DNA of 12,454 nucleotides from DASCNA01 sp036011305 (lineage in GTDB: Bacteria > Verrucomicrobiota > Lentisphaeria > Victivallales > GWF2-38-69): assembly GCA_036011305.1 (NCBI GenBank), contig DASCNA010000180.1:1-12454 (forward strand), given 5' to 3'. The notes under the pieces are model-generated. The model did no database searches, was not told where the DNA came from, and saw only the letters and a program-made list of their open reading frames with translations. The position numbers and the translations under genes were made by a program. Shown here in pieces: positions 1-6,865 of the stretch; position 1 is the first letter of the stretch; every line of letters starts with the position of its first letter.

Positions 1-1265
1 ATAAATACTATTCTCAAATCAAACAGAACCTGTGGAGTCTGGGCATGATCCGGAACATAATGAATTATTGACAGAATAATCCCAATTGAAGGAAGAACAA
101 TCAACCCCTGACTGATCTTTCTTAACAGTGTCATCGCACCAGCATAAGTTCCTGATCTCTGCTTGGATGTAATAAGCTCATCTACATCAATGACACTTGG
201 CAGTACAGCCCACGGAATCATATAACATGGAGAAAGACATATGCCCATAAAAGTAAAATGCATAATTACAGAAGTAATAGATGCTCCGGGTGATATTGTA
301 AACACCATAAACAATGAAATCAACCATAATAAAGCGCCAATTCTGTAAGCATACCCCTTACCGTATTTATTTGCTATTATTACAAAAATAAATAGAACTA
401 TTACCTGGGAAATCCATACACTGCCTGTAGCAAAAGCGAGAAGATCAGGCCGTTTTATATAGTACTTCATAAAATATGGCAGAAAGGCCATAATATAATC
501 GAGAGCGGAAAATGCAAAAATGTACATGCCGAGATGGGCACGAAACGACTTGTTTCGATATATTGTTCCGAAATTTTTAAAAAGGTCTTTTATATTACCT
601 TTTTTATTTTCAACATAATTATCCGGCAATTCCCAGGTTCCCATAAATATAAAAAACCACGGTAGTGCATAAATTATCCCAAATATAATCCCCATTATCA
701 AATATCCATGCTCTGAGCCACTATAATGAGCTATAATAATAGGTGCGGCAATTCCTGAAAAAATAGATGAAAACTGAGAAAATCCCATTCTGAAAGCGGC
801 AAGCCTTGTCCTAACTTTATAATCTCTCGTCATTTCAGCATTCAATGCACAGTAAGGAATCATGACCATTGAATATACGGTGTTGAAAATCATATACATA
901 GTCAAAAAATATGCAAAGCCTTTGAATTGATCAATAAAACTTGGCCCGATATTAAAAGGCATTGTCCATAAAGGAATAAACGTCAGAACAATTGGAATTA
1001 TCCCTACTAAGAAAAATATACGTCTTTTACCGAATTTTGAATGTGTGTGATCGGATATATACCCCATTAAAGGATCAGCAAATGCATCCCAGAAACGGCC
1101 GACTCCGAATACTAATGCCGCCCATATTGGGGAAAGCCCCACTGTATCTGTAAGGAATATCATCATAAACATTCCTATAAGAGTAAAAGCTCCTCCCCCG
1201 AAAATATCTCCCATTCCATAAGCGAACAGATTTCTCAGTTTTACCTGCCGTTCTGCACCTTCCAC
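1..1265 (-). CDS. GPH-family sugar:cation symporter, 3' end cut by window edge (candidate sulfoquinovose importer)
   Basis: Integral membrane symporter of the glycoside-pentoside-hexuronide (GPH) branch of the MFS, the family of MelB and of the E. coli sulfoquinovose permease YihO. About 421 codons are visible, so only the last few dozen residues should be missing. Near the N-terminus it reads YGMGDIFGGG, then the family signature FWDAFADPLMGYISD followed by HSKFGKRR, where the two Asp of WDAxxDP correspond to the cation site of MelB. Repeated hydrophobic helices follow, and a conserved SGTYAGA segment lies near the visible end. I chose the GTG at 1265 (protein starts VEGAERQVKLRNL) because a G-run sits about 9 nt upstream; a TTG at 1280 is an alternative. 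It starts 26 nt after the AEC permease stop, so the two are probably co-transcribed. The family assignment is strong; the substrate is inferred from the shared operator and the neighbouring catabolic operon. Confidence 0.88.
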   Translation of the reverse strand, partial: MEGAERQVKLRNLFAYGMGDIFGGGAFTLIGMFMMIFLTDTVGLSPIWAALVFGVGRFWDAFADPLMGYISDHTHSKFGKRRIFFLVGIIPIVLTFIPLWTMPFNIGPSFIDQFKGFAYFLTMYMIFNTVYSMVMIPYCALNAEMTRDYKVRTRLAAFRMGFSQFSSIFSGIAAPIIIAHYSGSEHGYLIMGIIFGIIYALPWFFIFMGTWELPDNYVENKKGNIKDLFKNFGTIYRNKSFRAHLGMYIFAFSALDYIMAFLPYFMKYYIKRPDLLAFATGSVWISQVIVLFIFVIIANKYGKGYAYRIGALLWLISLFMVFTISPGASITSVIMHFTFMGICLSPCYMIPWAVLPSVIDVDELITSKQRSGTYAGAMTLLRKISQGLIVLPSIGIILSIIHYVPDHAQTPQVLFDLRIVF

Positions 1266-1291
1266 TTCAAAGCCCCCCAATTTAATTTTAT

Positions 1292-2224
1292 TTATAAAAT
1301 ATGATAATTAATACTTAAAATCGTAATGCCCCATATAAATATAAAACTAATAACATTGCTTACATTAATCAGTGTCCCTGCAAACTTTGAGTCATAGTTA
1401 AAATATACGGAATATGCTATCATTGCTAATCCTACAGGGTTAATTAGAGCTAGGATTACCATTGTTTTAGTCAGATTATCAAATGGTATAAACAGGAAAA
1501 CTATTGCACCAACAACTATCCCAGAAATATATCTTAACGACAATATGCTTCCTATCCCCTTTGCATATTGTCTAATTCCAGTAAAGTTTAAATATAAACC
1601 TAGTATTATTAGAACAAGCGGAGTATTCGCCTTTGTAAGCGGATTTAAAACAGTTATTATAAATGCAGGTAGTTTTATCTGCAGAAACATTAGAATCAAA
1701 GCTAATAAATATCCGTGTAAAGGTATAAAAACAGCCAACTTTTTGAATATATTTTTTAATTTTACTTCATTATTACCAGGTGAAAAATATGCAGAAGTAA
1801 CATATGCAACGCCAAATACAAAAAATGGAGTGCTGCCCATATCAAATATTGCAAGATATCTGAGCCCTTCAAAACCCCATATAGCCATTACAAATGGATA
1901 TGAAAAAAGTGGAATATTAAAACCAAGTATTGATGAAATAAACAGACCTTTCTGATCTGCTACAGCTCTCTTTCTATAAAAAAACAGAGATACAAATGTC
2001 ATAAGAATTCCATAGATTATACTCACTGTAAATATAATCGCCATTTGCCTGGTAAAATGCTGACCATTAAACACTGTCAATATTACGGCTGGAAGTGTTA
2101 AATAATAGACTAAATTGATTAGACATTTGCCTTCTTTTTCTTTTACAACACCAAATCTTTTCACAAGATATCCTAAAAGAATTACTATTCCGTAAATTAA
2201 AAATGTCTGATTTATCCCTGACAT
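1292..2224 (-). CDS. AEC-family (auxin efflux carrier / Mem_trans) permease
   Basis: Membrane transporter of 310 residues, the usual size for bacterial AEC proteins, which move organic anions (MdcF and MleP are family members). It is hydrophobic throughout, with about ten predicted helices in two halves. The first half contains the YYLTLPAVIL helix and the GFNIPLFSYPF segment, where the Asn-x-Pro break is typical of the family crossover. The second half carries LNPLTKANTPLVLIILG and LINPVGLAMIAYSVYF, again typical. The ATG at 2224 has AGGGA six nt upstream. It is the first gene of a two-gene operon with the GPH symporter and is preceded by a promoter plus LacI-type operator shared with the catabolic operon. 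Because the proposed pathway must expel an organic sulfonate (isethionate), an export role is an attractive inference, but the sequence alone does not give substrate or direction. Confidence 0.85.
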   Translation of the reverse strand: MSGINQTFLIYGIVILLGYLVKRFGVVKEKEGKCLINLVYYLTLPAVILTVFNGQHFTRQMAIIFTVSIIYGILMTFVSLFFYRKRAVADQKGLFISSILGFNIPLFSYPFVMAIWGFEGLRYLAIFDMGSTPFFVFGVAYVTSAYFSPGNNEVKLKNIFKKLAVFIPLHGYLLALILMFLQIKLPAFIITVLNPLTKANTPLVLIILGLYLNFTGIRQYAKGIGSILSLRYISGIVVGAIVFLFIPFDNLTKTMVILALINPVGLAMIAYSVYFNYDSKFAGTLINVSNVISFIFIWGITILSINYHIL

Positions 2225-2270
2225 GCCTATTCCCTAAAATTTTGCATTAATAAATCTAAACTCACACCAA

Positions 2271-2284
2271 TGGTCACGCTCCCA
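2271..2284. promoter_or_regulatory. LacI-type operator, copy 1 (transport operon)
   Basis: TGGTCACGCTCCCA, an imperfect palindrome (TGGnnnCGnnnCCA) with the central CG typical of LacI-family operators. It matches 13 of 14 bases of the site at 8748-8761. It begins directly after the predicted start of transcription of the AEC/GPH operon and 46 nt before its start codon, a position expected for repression. The divergent LacI-family protein at 8840-9880 is the obvious ligand, by inference. Confidence 0.72.
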
Positions 2285-2286
2285 CT

Positions 2287-2309
2287 ATTAAAAGATATAT
2301 TCTTTTAAT
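2287..2309. repeat. AT-rich inverted repeat overlapping the transport promoter
   Basis: ATTAAAAGA (2287-2295) and TCTTTTAAT (2301-2309) form a perfect 9-bp inverted repeat around TATAT. A second, overlapping pair is AAAAGATAT (2290-2298) with ATATCTTTT (2308-2316). It lies over the -10 and spacer region. It could be a second regulator site or simply AT-rich symmetry. Confidence 0.5.
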
Positions 2310-2319
2310 ATCTTTTCAA
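2292..2319 (-). promoter_or_regulatory. Predicted sigma-A-type promoter of the AEC/GPH operon
   Basis: On the minus strand TTGAAA (2319-2314) is followed after 16 nt by TATCTT (2297-2292). Transcription would start near 2285, at the operator edge. The -35 box lies 29 nt from the operator, nearly the same as the 30 nt at the catabolic promoter, which supports the call. The -10 is a weak match and overlaps an AT-rich palindrome. Confidence 0.5.
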
Positions 2320-2361
2320 GAATAAAAATATAAAAAAATTAATATTATCAGTCAGAGGTAT

Positions 2362-2397
2362 AAAAAAAGTCCATAGTAATTGCATAATACTATGAAC
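2362..2397 (-). terminator. Rho-independent terminator of the MFS gene
   Basis: Read on the minus strand, GTTCATAGTA (2397-2388) pairs with TACTATGGAC (2378-2369) around a 9-nt loop, giving a 10-bp stem with one G-U pair. It is followed at once by seven T residues (2368-2362). It lies 29 nt beyond the MFS stop codon and separates this gene from the downstream transport operon promoter. Confidence 0.85.
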
Positions 2398-2426
2398 TTT
2401 AAATATATGTCAGTGATCAAGTATGA

Positions 2427-3677
2427 CTATTCACAGGTTAGTACAGCAGTTATATTACTTATACTATTCTTTTTTCTTATATATATAAAATATACTGAAA
2501 TCAACCCTAAGTATAAAATCCCAAGCACCACAAGGACAAGAGGATAAATTAAATACCCTATAGAATTAAAATTTTCTGCTATATCTGGAACTATTGATGA
2601 CAGCAGCATCAGTATAAAAAGATAAAGCCCTGAAGCTGCAACTTTATTTGATGAAGCTTTAATTGCATTGTTCATGCTGTAGCCCATTAATACTGAAAAT
2701 GCCATGATTATAAGTGTTGATAGACCGACAAATGATAATATATCTATCATACCAGCTAAAAATAAATAAAGCATCAGAAAAGAAAAAAACAGAATATCGA
2801 CTAAGCATATCAGGAGACATTTTCTGTAAGTTAACATTTCAGCAAAGATATTTCCTAATATTAGGGTAAAAAAAGAAGCTATATAAGGAAGCATAGCAAA
2901 ATAACCATATTCATTTGATGGATAATGAAGCTTATTAATTATGATAAAAGGAGCTTCAGATATAAAGAAATACATGGAAATTATGGACAAAGCTCCAATC
3001 ATGCTATATAACATAAATTCGAAATTAGTTAATAAATTAAAACAGCTTTTGATATATAAACCTAATGCATTACCTCCTGAACTGCGATTCGGATCTGTTT
3101 CAGGAAGCACATAACATGCAGCTAATCCAAGTAACCCATAAAGAAGTAGAAAAGTCATTATACACTCCCACCCAAGATAATAAGATAGAAAGCTGCAGAA
3201 TATTAAAATAAACCCTGGCCAAAGACAATATATTCCTGAAACAGTAAAAAGTTTTTTCTTAGCATTTACCTCATCATAATAGTCATGAATCATTGCAGGA
3301 ACAGCTGTTATTGCAATTCCAGCACCTAAACCCGATATAACTCTAAATATTAAAAATAAACTGTAGTCAGTCAGCCAGATGGAAAAAATTATATTTCCTA
3401 AGGCTCCTGTTATGATTAACAACATACCTGTAAAAATAGCCCCTTTCCTTCCGTAACAATTAGCTATTACTGGAGCAATTATCGGTCCTATGGCATAACC
3501 CAGCACAGCTAAAGTTGTTACATAACACAGCATAGCACTTGATGAAATATTAAAATATTTTCCAAGCTGAATCAATCCCGGCGTCAGTGAAGCAATTACA
3601 GTATTCGGCATTGAAAAGACAAAAAGCATCGCAAGTATATTGGGTTCTTTAATATTTAACTTTTTTAAATTATCCAT
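2427..3677 (-). CDS. MFS transporter, Bcr/CflA-like drug:proton antiporter type
   Basis: A 416-residue membrane protein with about twelve predicted helices, the standard size for 12-helix MFS exporters. After TM2 it has ANCYGRKGA (residues 72-80), a recognisable MFS loop 2-3 motif A with the GRK core. TM4 contains LIFRVISGLGAG, the Arg-containing motif B. VLPETDPNR after TM6 is common in the Bcr/CflA group. The ATG at 3677 has AAGGA 7 nt upstream. It is divergent from the XRE-PAS regulator gene with 197 nt between them and ends in its own terminator, so it appears to be a single-gene unit. Efflux of a small molecule or metabolite is the family expectation; the substrate is unknown. Control by the divergent regulator is likely from layout only. 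It lacks the LacI-type operator found at the neighbouring operons. Confidence 0.83.
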   Translation of the reverse strand: MDNLKKLNIKEPNILAMLFVFSMPNTVIASLTPGLIQLGKYFNISSSAMLCYVTTLAVLGYAIGPIIAPVIANCYGRKGAIFTGMLLIITGALGNIIFSIWLTDYSLFLIFRVISGLGAGIAITAVPAMIHDYYDEVNAKKKLFTVSGIYCLWPGFILIFCSFLSYYLGWECIMTFLLLYGLLGLAACYVLPETDPNRSSGGNALGLYIKSCFNLLTNFEFMLYSMIGALSIISMYFFISEAPFIIINKLHYPSNEYGYFAMLPYIASFFTLILGNIFAEMLTYRKCLLICLVDILFFSFLMLYLFLAGMIDILSFVGLSTLIIMAFSVLMGYSMNNAIKASSNKVAASGLYLFILMLLSSIVPDIAENFNSIGYLIYPLVLVVLGILYLGLISVYFIYIRKKNSISNITAVLTCE

Positions 3678-3783
3678 AATTTTATCCTTGAGTAAATTTT
3701 ATTCTGAAATAAAGAGCTATCTCCCTGATATCCTCTTGAGTATGAAATAGTAGAGAATCTATAACTAACATCATAAAGATATA

Positions 3784-3812
3784 TTGAAATATATTAAATA
3801 GCAGTTTATCAT
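3784..3812 (+). promoter_or_regulatory. Predicted sigma-A-type promoter of the XRE-PAS gene
   Basis: TTGAAA (3784-3789), a 17-nt spacer and TATCAT (3807-3812) give a good sigma-A-type promoter, with an expected start near 3819. The leader would be about 56 nt. I could not identify a convincing promoter for the divergent MFS gene in the same gap. Confidence 0.5.
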
Positions 3813-3869
3813 TAAACTAAATAGAATATTCAACTCTTAATGTTCAATATTTAACATATATAGTTTAAT
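3811..3869. repeat. Widely spaced 9-bp inverted repeat in the XRE-PAS leader
   Basis: ATTAAACTA (3811-3819) and TAGTTTAAT (3861-3869) are perfect reverse complements separated by 41 nt. Between them lies a near-palindrome, GTTCAATATTTAAC (3842-3855). The first arm overlaps the predicted -10 and start site. The second arm ends six nt before the start codon and takes the place of a Shine-Dalgarno. This is compatible with autoregulation by two bound dimers or with a leader hairpin. Confidence 0.45.
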
Positions 3870-3874
3870 AGACA

Positions 3875-5080
3875 ATGATATTTAATAATGAAAATGCTAA
3901 ACACATTAGACTCAATAAAAAATTATCTCTGATATCAGTAGCCAGGGTTACAGGTGTTTCAAGAGGTACTTTATGGCATTGGGAAAAAGGAAACATTGTA
4001 CCAGTTCAAAGTAAAATCAGGCAGTTGGCTAAGGCGTTAAAAGTACATGTGAGTGATATTTCTGATCTGGAAAATGAAATACCAAAGGCATCAGAAAGCA
4101 TAAAACAATACTCAGAAACTTGGGATTTTTTTATTGATGCAAACAGAAGCTCTAAGTTTGATAGAATAGACAGTTTCATTCACAATATAAACAGTTTTAA
4201 AAAAACATTGGAACAGGTATATGTAATAATTGATGCAATTCTTGATTCCAGCGAGTTTATGTTCTACCTTAAAGATATATCTTTGAAATATGTTGTTGCT
4301 AACCGTCTCTTTCTTTCTAACTGTTCCTTAAATCCTGACTTTAATGTTCTAGGGTGTGATGACTCTATATTTTTTAATTTAAAAGACACAAAACTTAACG
4401 AAAAGGAGGATGAAGAAGTTTTGTTGACAGGAAAAGGTCTAAGAAGAGAAGGTTTTATCCCCGGTTCAAAAGGCAAAAAATGGGGAATAATAGTTAAAAA
4501 ACCAATATTTAATATGTCTGATAAAATTGCAGGAGTCAAAGGGGCTTTTATTGATATTTCCAGTAGAAAAAAAACAGAAAATGTAAGAGAACTTCTTGAA
4601 AGAAACATCAACTTTCTTGATGTTGGCGTATCATTAACTGACTATAACAAGAAAAAGGTATTGTATGTTAATAAAGCTTTCTCTGAATTATTTGGAATAG
4701 AACCTGATATTCTTTATTCAGAAGGCAGTAAAGCATTTTCTAATATAGTACATCATGATTATATTGACTGTATCGATAATATTAACTATTTTCCGACAGA
4801 AGATTTACCATACAAAAGAATTGAATATAGAATATACAAAAACAATAAAATTAGGTGGATTGAGTCTATACGCTCATATAGGACTTTGCAGGGAAGAAAA
4901 TATATATTCAGTATGAATAGGGACATAAGTGAACTAAAAAAACTTCAGAGTTTAAAAAAAGATATTTCGACAAATTCAAAAATAATTAATGAACTCAAGA
5001 ATTATTTGGCTGAAAACGATTCCATTCCTAAAAATAATATAATGGACTTAAATCGCATATTGAATAAACTTATTGACTAA
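3875..5080 (+). CDS. XRE-family HTH regulator with two PAS sensor domains
   Basis: A predicted cytoplasmic transcription factor of 401 residues with no membrane segments. Residues about 5-65 form an XRE/Cro-type helix-turn-helix (SVARVTGVSRGTLWHWEKG, then a helix reading KIRQLAKALKV). A linker leads to a first PAS domain at about 115-235 (FMFYLKDISLKYVVANRLF, ending GAFIDISSRKKTE) and a second at about 240-355 (GVSLTDYNKKKVLYVNKAF, ending SMNRDISEL). Both end in the DIS-type motif that normally links PAS to a following helix, but no kinase, GGDEF or AAA module follows; the tail is a short Lys-rich helical region. PAS domains sense small ligands, haem or flavin, or mediate dimerisation; which applies here is not visible. 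The ATG at 3875 has no clear ribosome binding site. It is divergent from the MFS exporter, its probable target by layout. Confidence 0.82.
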   Translation: MIFNNENAKHIRLNKKLSLISVARVTGVSRGTLWHWEKGNIVPVQSKIRQLAKALKVHVSDISDLENEIPKASESIKQYSETWDFFIDANRSSKFDRIDSFIHNINSFKKTLEQVYVIIDAILDSSEFMFYLKDISLKYVVANRLFLSNCSLNPDFNVLGCDDSIFFNLKDTKLNEKEDEEVLLTGKGLRREGFIPGSKGKKWGIIVKKPIFNMSDKIAGVKGAFIDISSRKKTENVRELLERNINFLDVGVSLTDYNKKKVLYVNKAFSELFGIEPDILYSEGSKAFSNIVHHDYIDCIDNINYFPTEDLPYKRIEYRIYKNNKIRWIESIRSYRTLQGRKYIFSMNRDISELKKLQSLKKDISTNSKIINELKNYLAENDSIPKNNIMDLNRILNKLID

Positions 5081-5081
5081 G

Positions 5082-5121
5082 CTTAAAAAGAAGAAGCTCA
5101 CAAAACAATATTGTGAACTTC
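5082..5121 (-). terminator. Rho-independent terminator of the catabolic operon
   Basis: On the minus strand GAAGTTCACAA (5121-5111) pairs with TTGTGAGCTTC (5103-5093), an 11-bp stem with one wobble pair and a 7-nt loop, followed by a T-rich tract (TTCTTTTT). It lies 27 nt past the alcohol dehydrogenase stop codon. Read on the plus strand, just after the XRE-PAS stop, the same hairpin lacks a T run, so it is a poor terminator in that direction. Confidence 0.8.
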
Positions 5122-5147
5122 ATGTATAATAAATAAGATATTGACAG

Positions 5148-6314
5148 CTACAGCTTATTCTTAATTACACCATAAACTATATCTTCATTAACAGGAAGAA
5201 TATTATTCCACATTTTTGGATCATCCAGTGATTTATTGAAAAATGGTTTGATGTCTTTTTCTAACATAGAAATATTCAAATCACTTAACTTCATTGGTAA
5301 GTGGAACTTCTTTTTTAAAGAAACAATATGATTATACAACTTATCTAAAAGTCTGTTATCATCAGTTTCATCACTGAAAATTCTACCGGCAACTTTAAGT
5401 AGTTTTTGTTTTGCCTTATCATTTTTCATATTCAACAGCATGATATCTTCTAGAGTAAATGCACATGCTGTTCCATGAGGGATATGCCACTCTTCAGAAA
5501 AAATAAAAGAGAGCGCATGTACTGCTGCTGTTCCGGTCATATTAAATGCAATACCTGCCCTACATGATGCCTCAAGCATTTTAGTTCTGGCATTTTTCTC
5601 TCCATTCACTGCATCATCATAAGCGCCATCCATATACTCAAGAACAGAAACTGCCGCTTCAGTTGCAGCAATATCAGAAACATCAGTAGCATTATTATTC
5701 CAAAGAGCTTCAAGAGCATGGGAAAGGGCATCAAATGCTGTAGCAGCAGTTATACTAGCTGGAAGTTTATATGTAAATTCACTTACTAATACAGCTACAT
5801 CAGCCTGCATTAATGGATTAGCCAAAGTATATTTACGGCCTGAGCGTGCACTGTAAACTCCAAACTTTGTAACTTCAGCTCCTGTTCCGGCAGTTGTCGG
5901 TATAAGAATCAGTTTAACTTTCTTATTTTCAATTTTTCGGGATGGATTAGGACCGAGATAATCATCAAGGTCACCACCATTACTCAAAGTCAGGGCCACT
6001 GCTTTAGCTGAATCAAGAGTACTTCCTCCACCAATACCAATAACAGTTGATATTTGTTCATTCTTAACCTCATTTACCATATCCATTATGTCTTGAACTT
6101 TGGGATCTGGATACACTTTATCAACCAGGCAGATATCTCTAATTTTCTTATATTCATTTACAAGAGCCTCCCTAAAATCAAGAGGATTGTTATCGCAAAC
6201 AAAACAAACCTTACCATTATCTGGAGAAGTATAGTTAATTATTTCATCTAGCTCACAGGCTGTCAAACTGTCAAGTTGGACTATTTTTGTATCTGAAAGT
6301 ATTCCTTCAATCAT
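5148..6314 (-). CDS. Iron-type (group III) alcohol dehydrogenase; candidate sulfoacetaldehyde reductase (SqwF-like)
   Basis: Cytosolic NAD(P)H-dependent, metal-dependent aldehyde reductase/alcohol dehydrogenase of 388 residues, the normal family length. The Rossmann-like domain carries GIGGGSTLDSAK (GGGS at residues 95-98), followed by PTTAGTGAE. The metal ligands are visible: Asp195 and His199 in DALSHALEALW, His266 in AVHALSF and His280 in IPHG. I prefer the ATG at 6314 (MIEGILSDTKI) over the in-frame TTG at 6332, which lacks a ribosome binding site; neither has a strong one. It is the last gene of the operon, 25 nt after the isomerase stop. In the sulfo-TK route the final step is reduction of sulfoacetaldehyde to isethionate, and the characterised Bilophila enzyme SarD belongs to this family. 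Family assignment is firm. The substrate is inferred from context; a sugar-aldehyde or polyol role is the alternative. Confidence 0.9.
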   Translation of the reverse strand: MIEGILSDTKIVQLDSLTACELDEIINYTSPDNGKVCFVCDNNPLDFREALVNEYKKIRDICLVDKVYPDPKVQDIMDMVNEVKNEQISTVIGIGGGSTLDSAKAVALTLSNGGDLDDYLGPNPSRKIENKKVKLILIPTTAGTGAEVTKFGVYSARSGRKYTLANPLMQADVAVLVSEFTYKLPASITAATAFDALSHALEALWNNNATDVSDIAATEAAVSVLEYMDGAYDDAVNGEKNARTKMLEASCRAGIAFNMTGTAAVHALSFIFSEEWHIPHGTACAFTLEDIMLLNMKNDKAKQKLLKVAGRIFSDETDDNRLLDKLYNHIVSLKKKFHLPMKLSDLNISMLEKDIKPFFNKSLDDPKMWNNILPVNEDIVYGVIKNKL

Positions 6315-6339
6315 AATTGCACCACATTTCAATTAATAG

Positions 6340-6843
6340 TTAACAATTTACCATTGATGATTCTTTGAAATTATCTTCTTCTATGGCTTTTACCTGATCA
6401 AATGCATTTGAAAGAAAATCTTTTTTAAATTCCATTTTCTGTGTAAAATGCATACTTAACCATGCATCAACTATTTCACATGACAAAAACGGAGATGTTA
6501 CCCATCCGCCCATAGTTATAACATTTGCATTATTGATGATTTTGCAGCGTTCTCCAGAAAAAATACTGTCAACAACACTGGCATAAATTCCTTTATGTTT
6601 ATTTGCAACAATAGCCATTCCCTGACCTGTTCCACAAATGAGGATACCTTTTTCAGCTTCTCCATTCTGGATAGCCTTTGCTACTTTTGGGGCCTGAATA
6701 AAATACGGCTGAGGTTTATCTACAGATTCTATACCAAAATCAATAATTTGAATATTATCTCTATCTGCAAGATGTTTTACAATTTCCTGCTTTAGTGGAA
6801 AACCTGATAAATCTGATGCTATTGCAATTACTGTCTTATTCAT
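6340..6843 (-). CDS. RpiB/LacA/LacB-family sugar isomerase with altered active site; candidate sulfoerythrose isomerase (SqwI-like)
   Basis: A 167-residue cytosolic aldose-ketose isomerase, slightly longer than E. coli RpiB (about 149). The family core is clear: ASDLSGFPLKQEIVKHL at the N-terminus and GILICGTGQGM with the catalytic Cys70 and Thr72 (E. coli Cys66/Thr68), then NANVITMGG. Asp11 matches Asp9. By hand alignment several ribose-5-phosphate contacts are replaced: His10 by Leu12, the ring-opening His99 by Ile103, Arg110 by Trp114, Arg133 by Met137, His134 by Glu138 and Arg137 by Lys141. The enediol chemistry should survive but phosphopentose binding should not. This fits an acyclic C4 substrate such as 4-deoxy-4-sulfoerythrose. 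The ATG at 6843 has AGGAGA about 8 nt upstream. The gene lies 22 nt after the transketolase C-subunit. Family certain; substrate inferred. Confidence 0.88.
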   Translation of the reverse strand: MNKTVIAIASDLSGFPLKQEIVKHLADRDNIQIIDFGIESVDKPQPYFIQAPKVAKAIQNGEAEKGILICGTGQGMAIVANKHKGIYASVVDSIFSGERCKIINNANVITMGGWVTSPFLSCEIVDAWLSMHFTQKMEFKKDFLSNAFDQVKAIEEDNFKESSMVNC

Positions 6844-6865
6844 TTTGAAAATCTCCTATCTGTTT

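Noticed and set aside
1545..1955. Plus-strand open frame inside the AEC permease gene
   Set aside because: It lies wholly antisense to a clear membrane protein gene, has no recognisable domain and no ribosome binding site; the same holds for antisense frames within the adh, rpiB-like, transketolase, XRE-PAS and gshF genes.
6340..6843. Ordinary ribose-5-phosphate isomerase B
   Set aside because: The catalytic Cys/Thr are present, but the phosphate ligands and ring-opening His of RpiB are replaced, so a housekeeping pentose role is unlikely.
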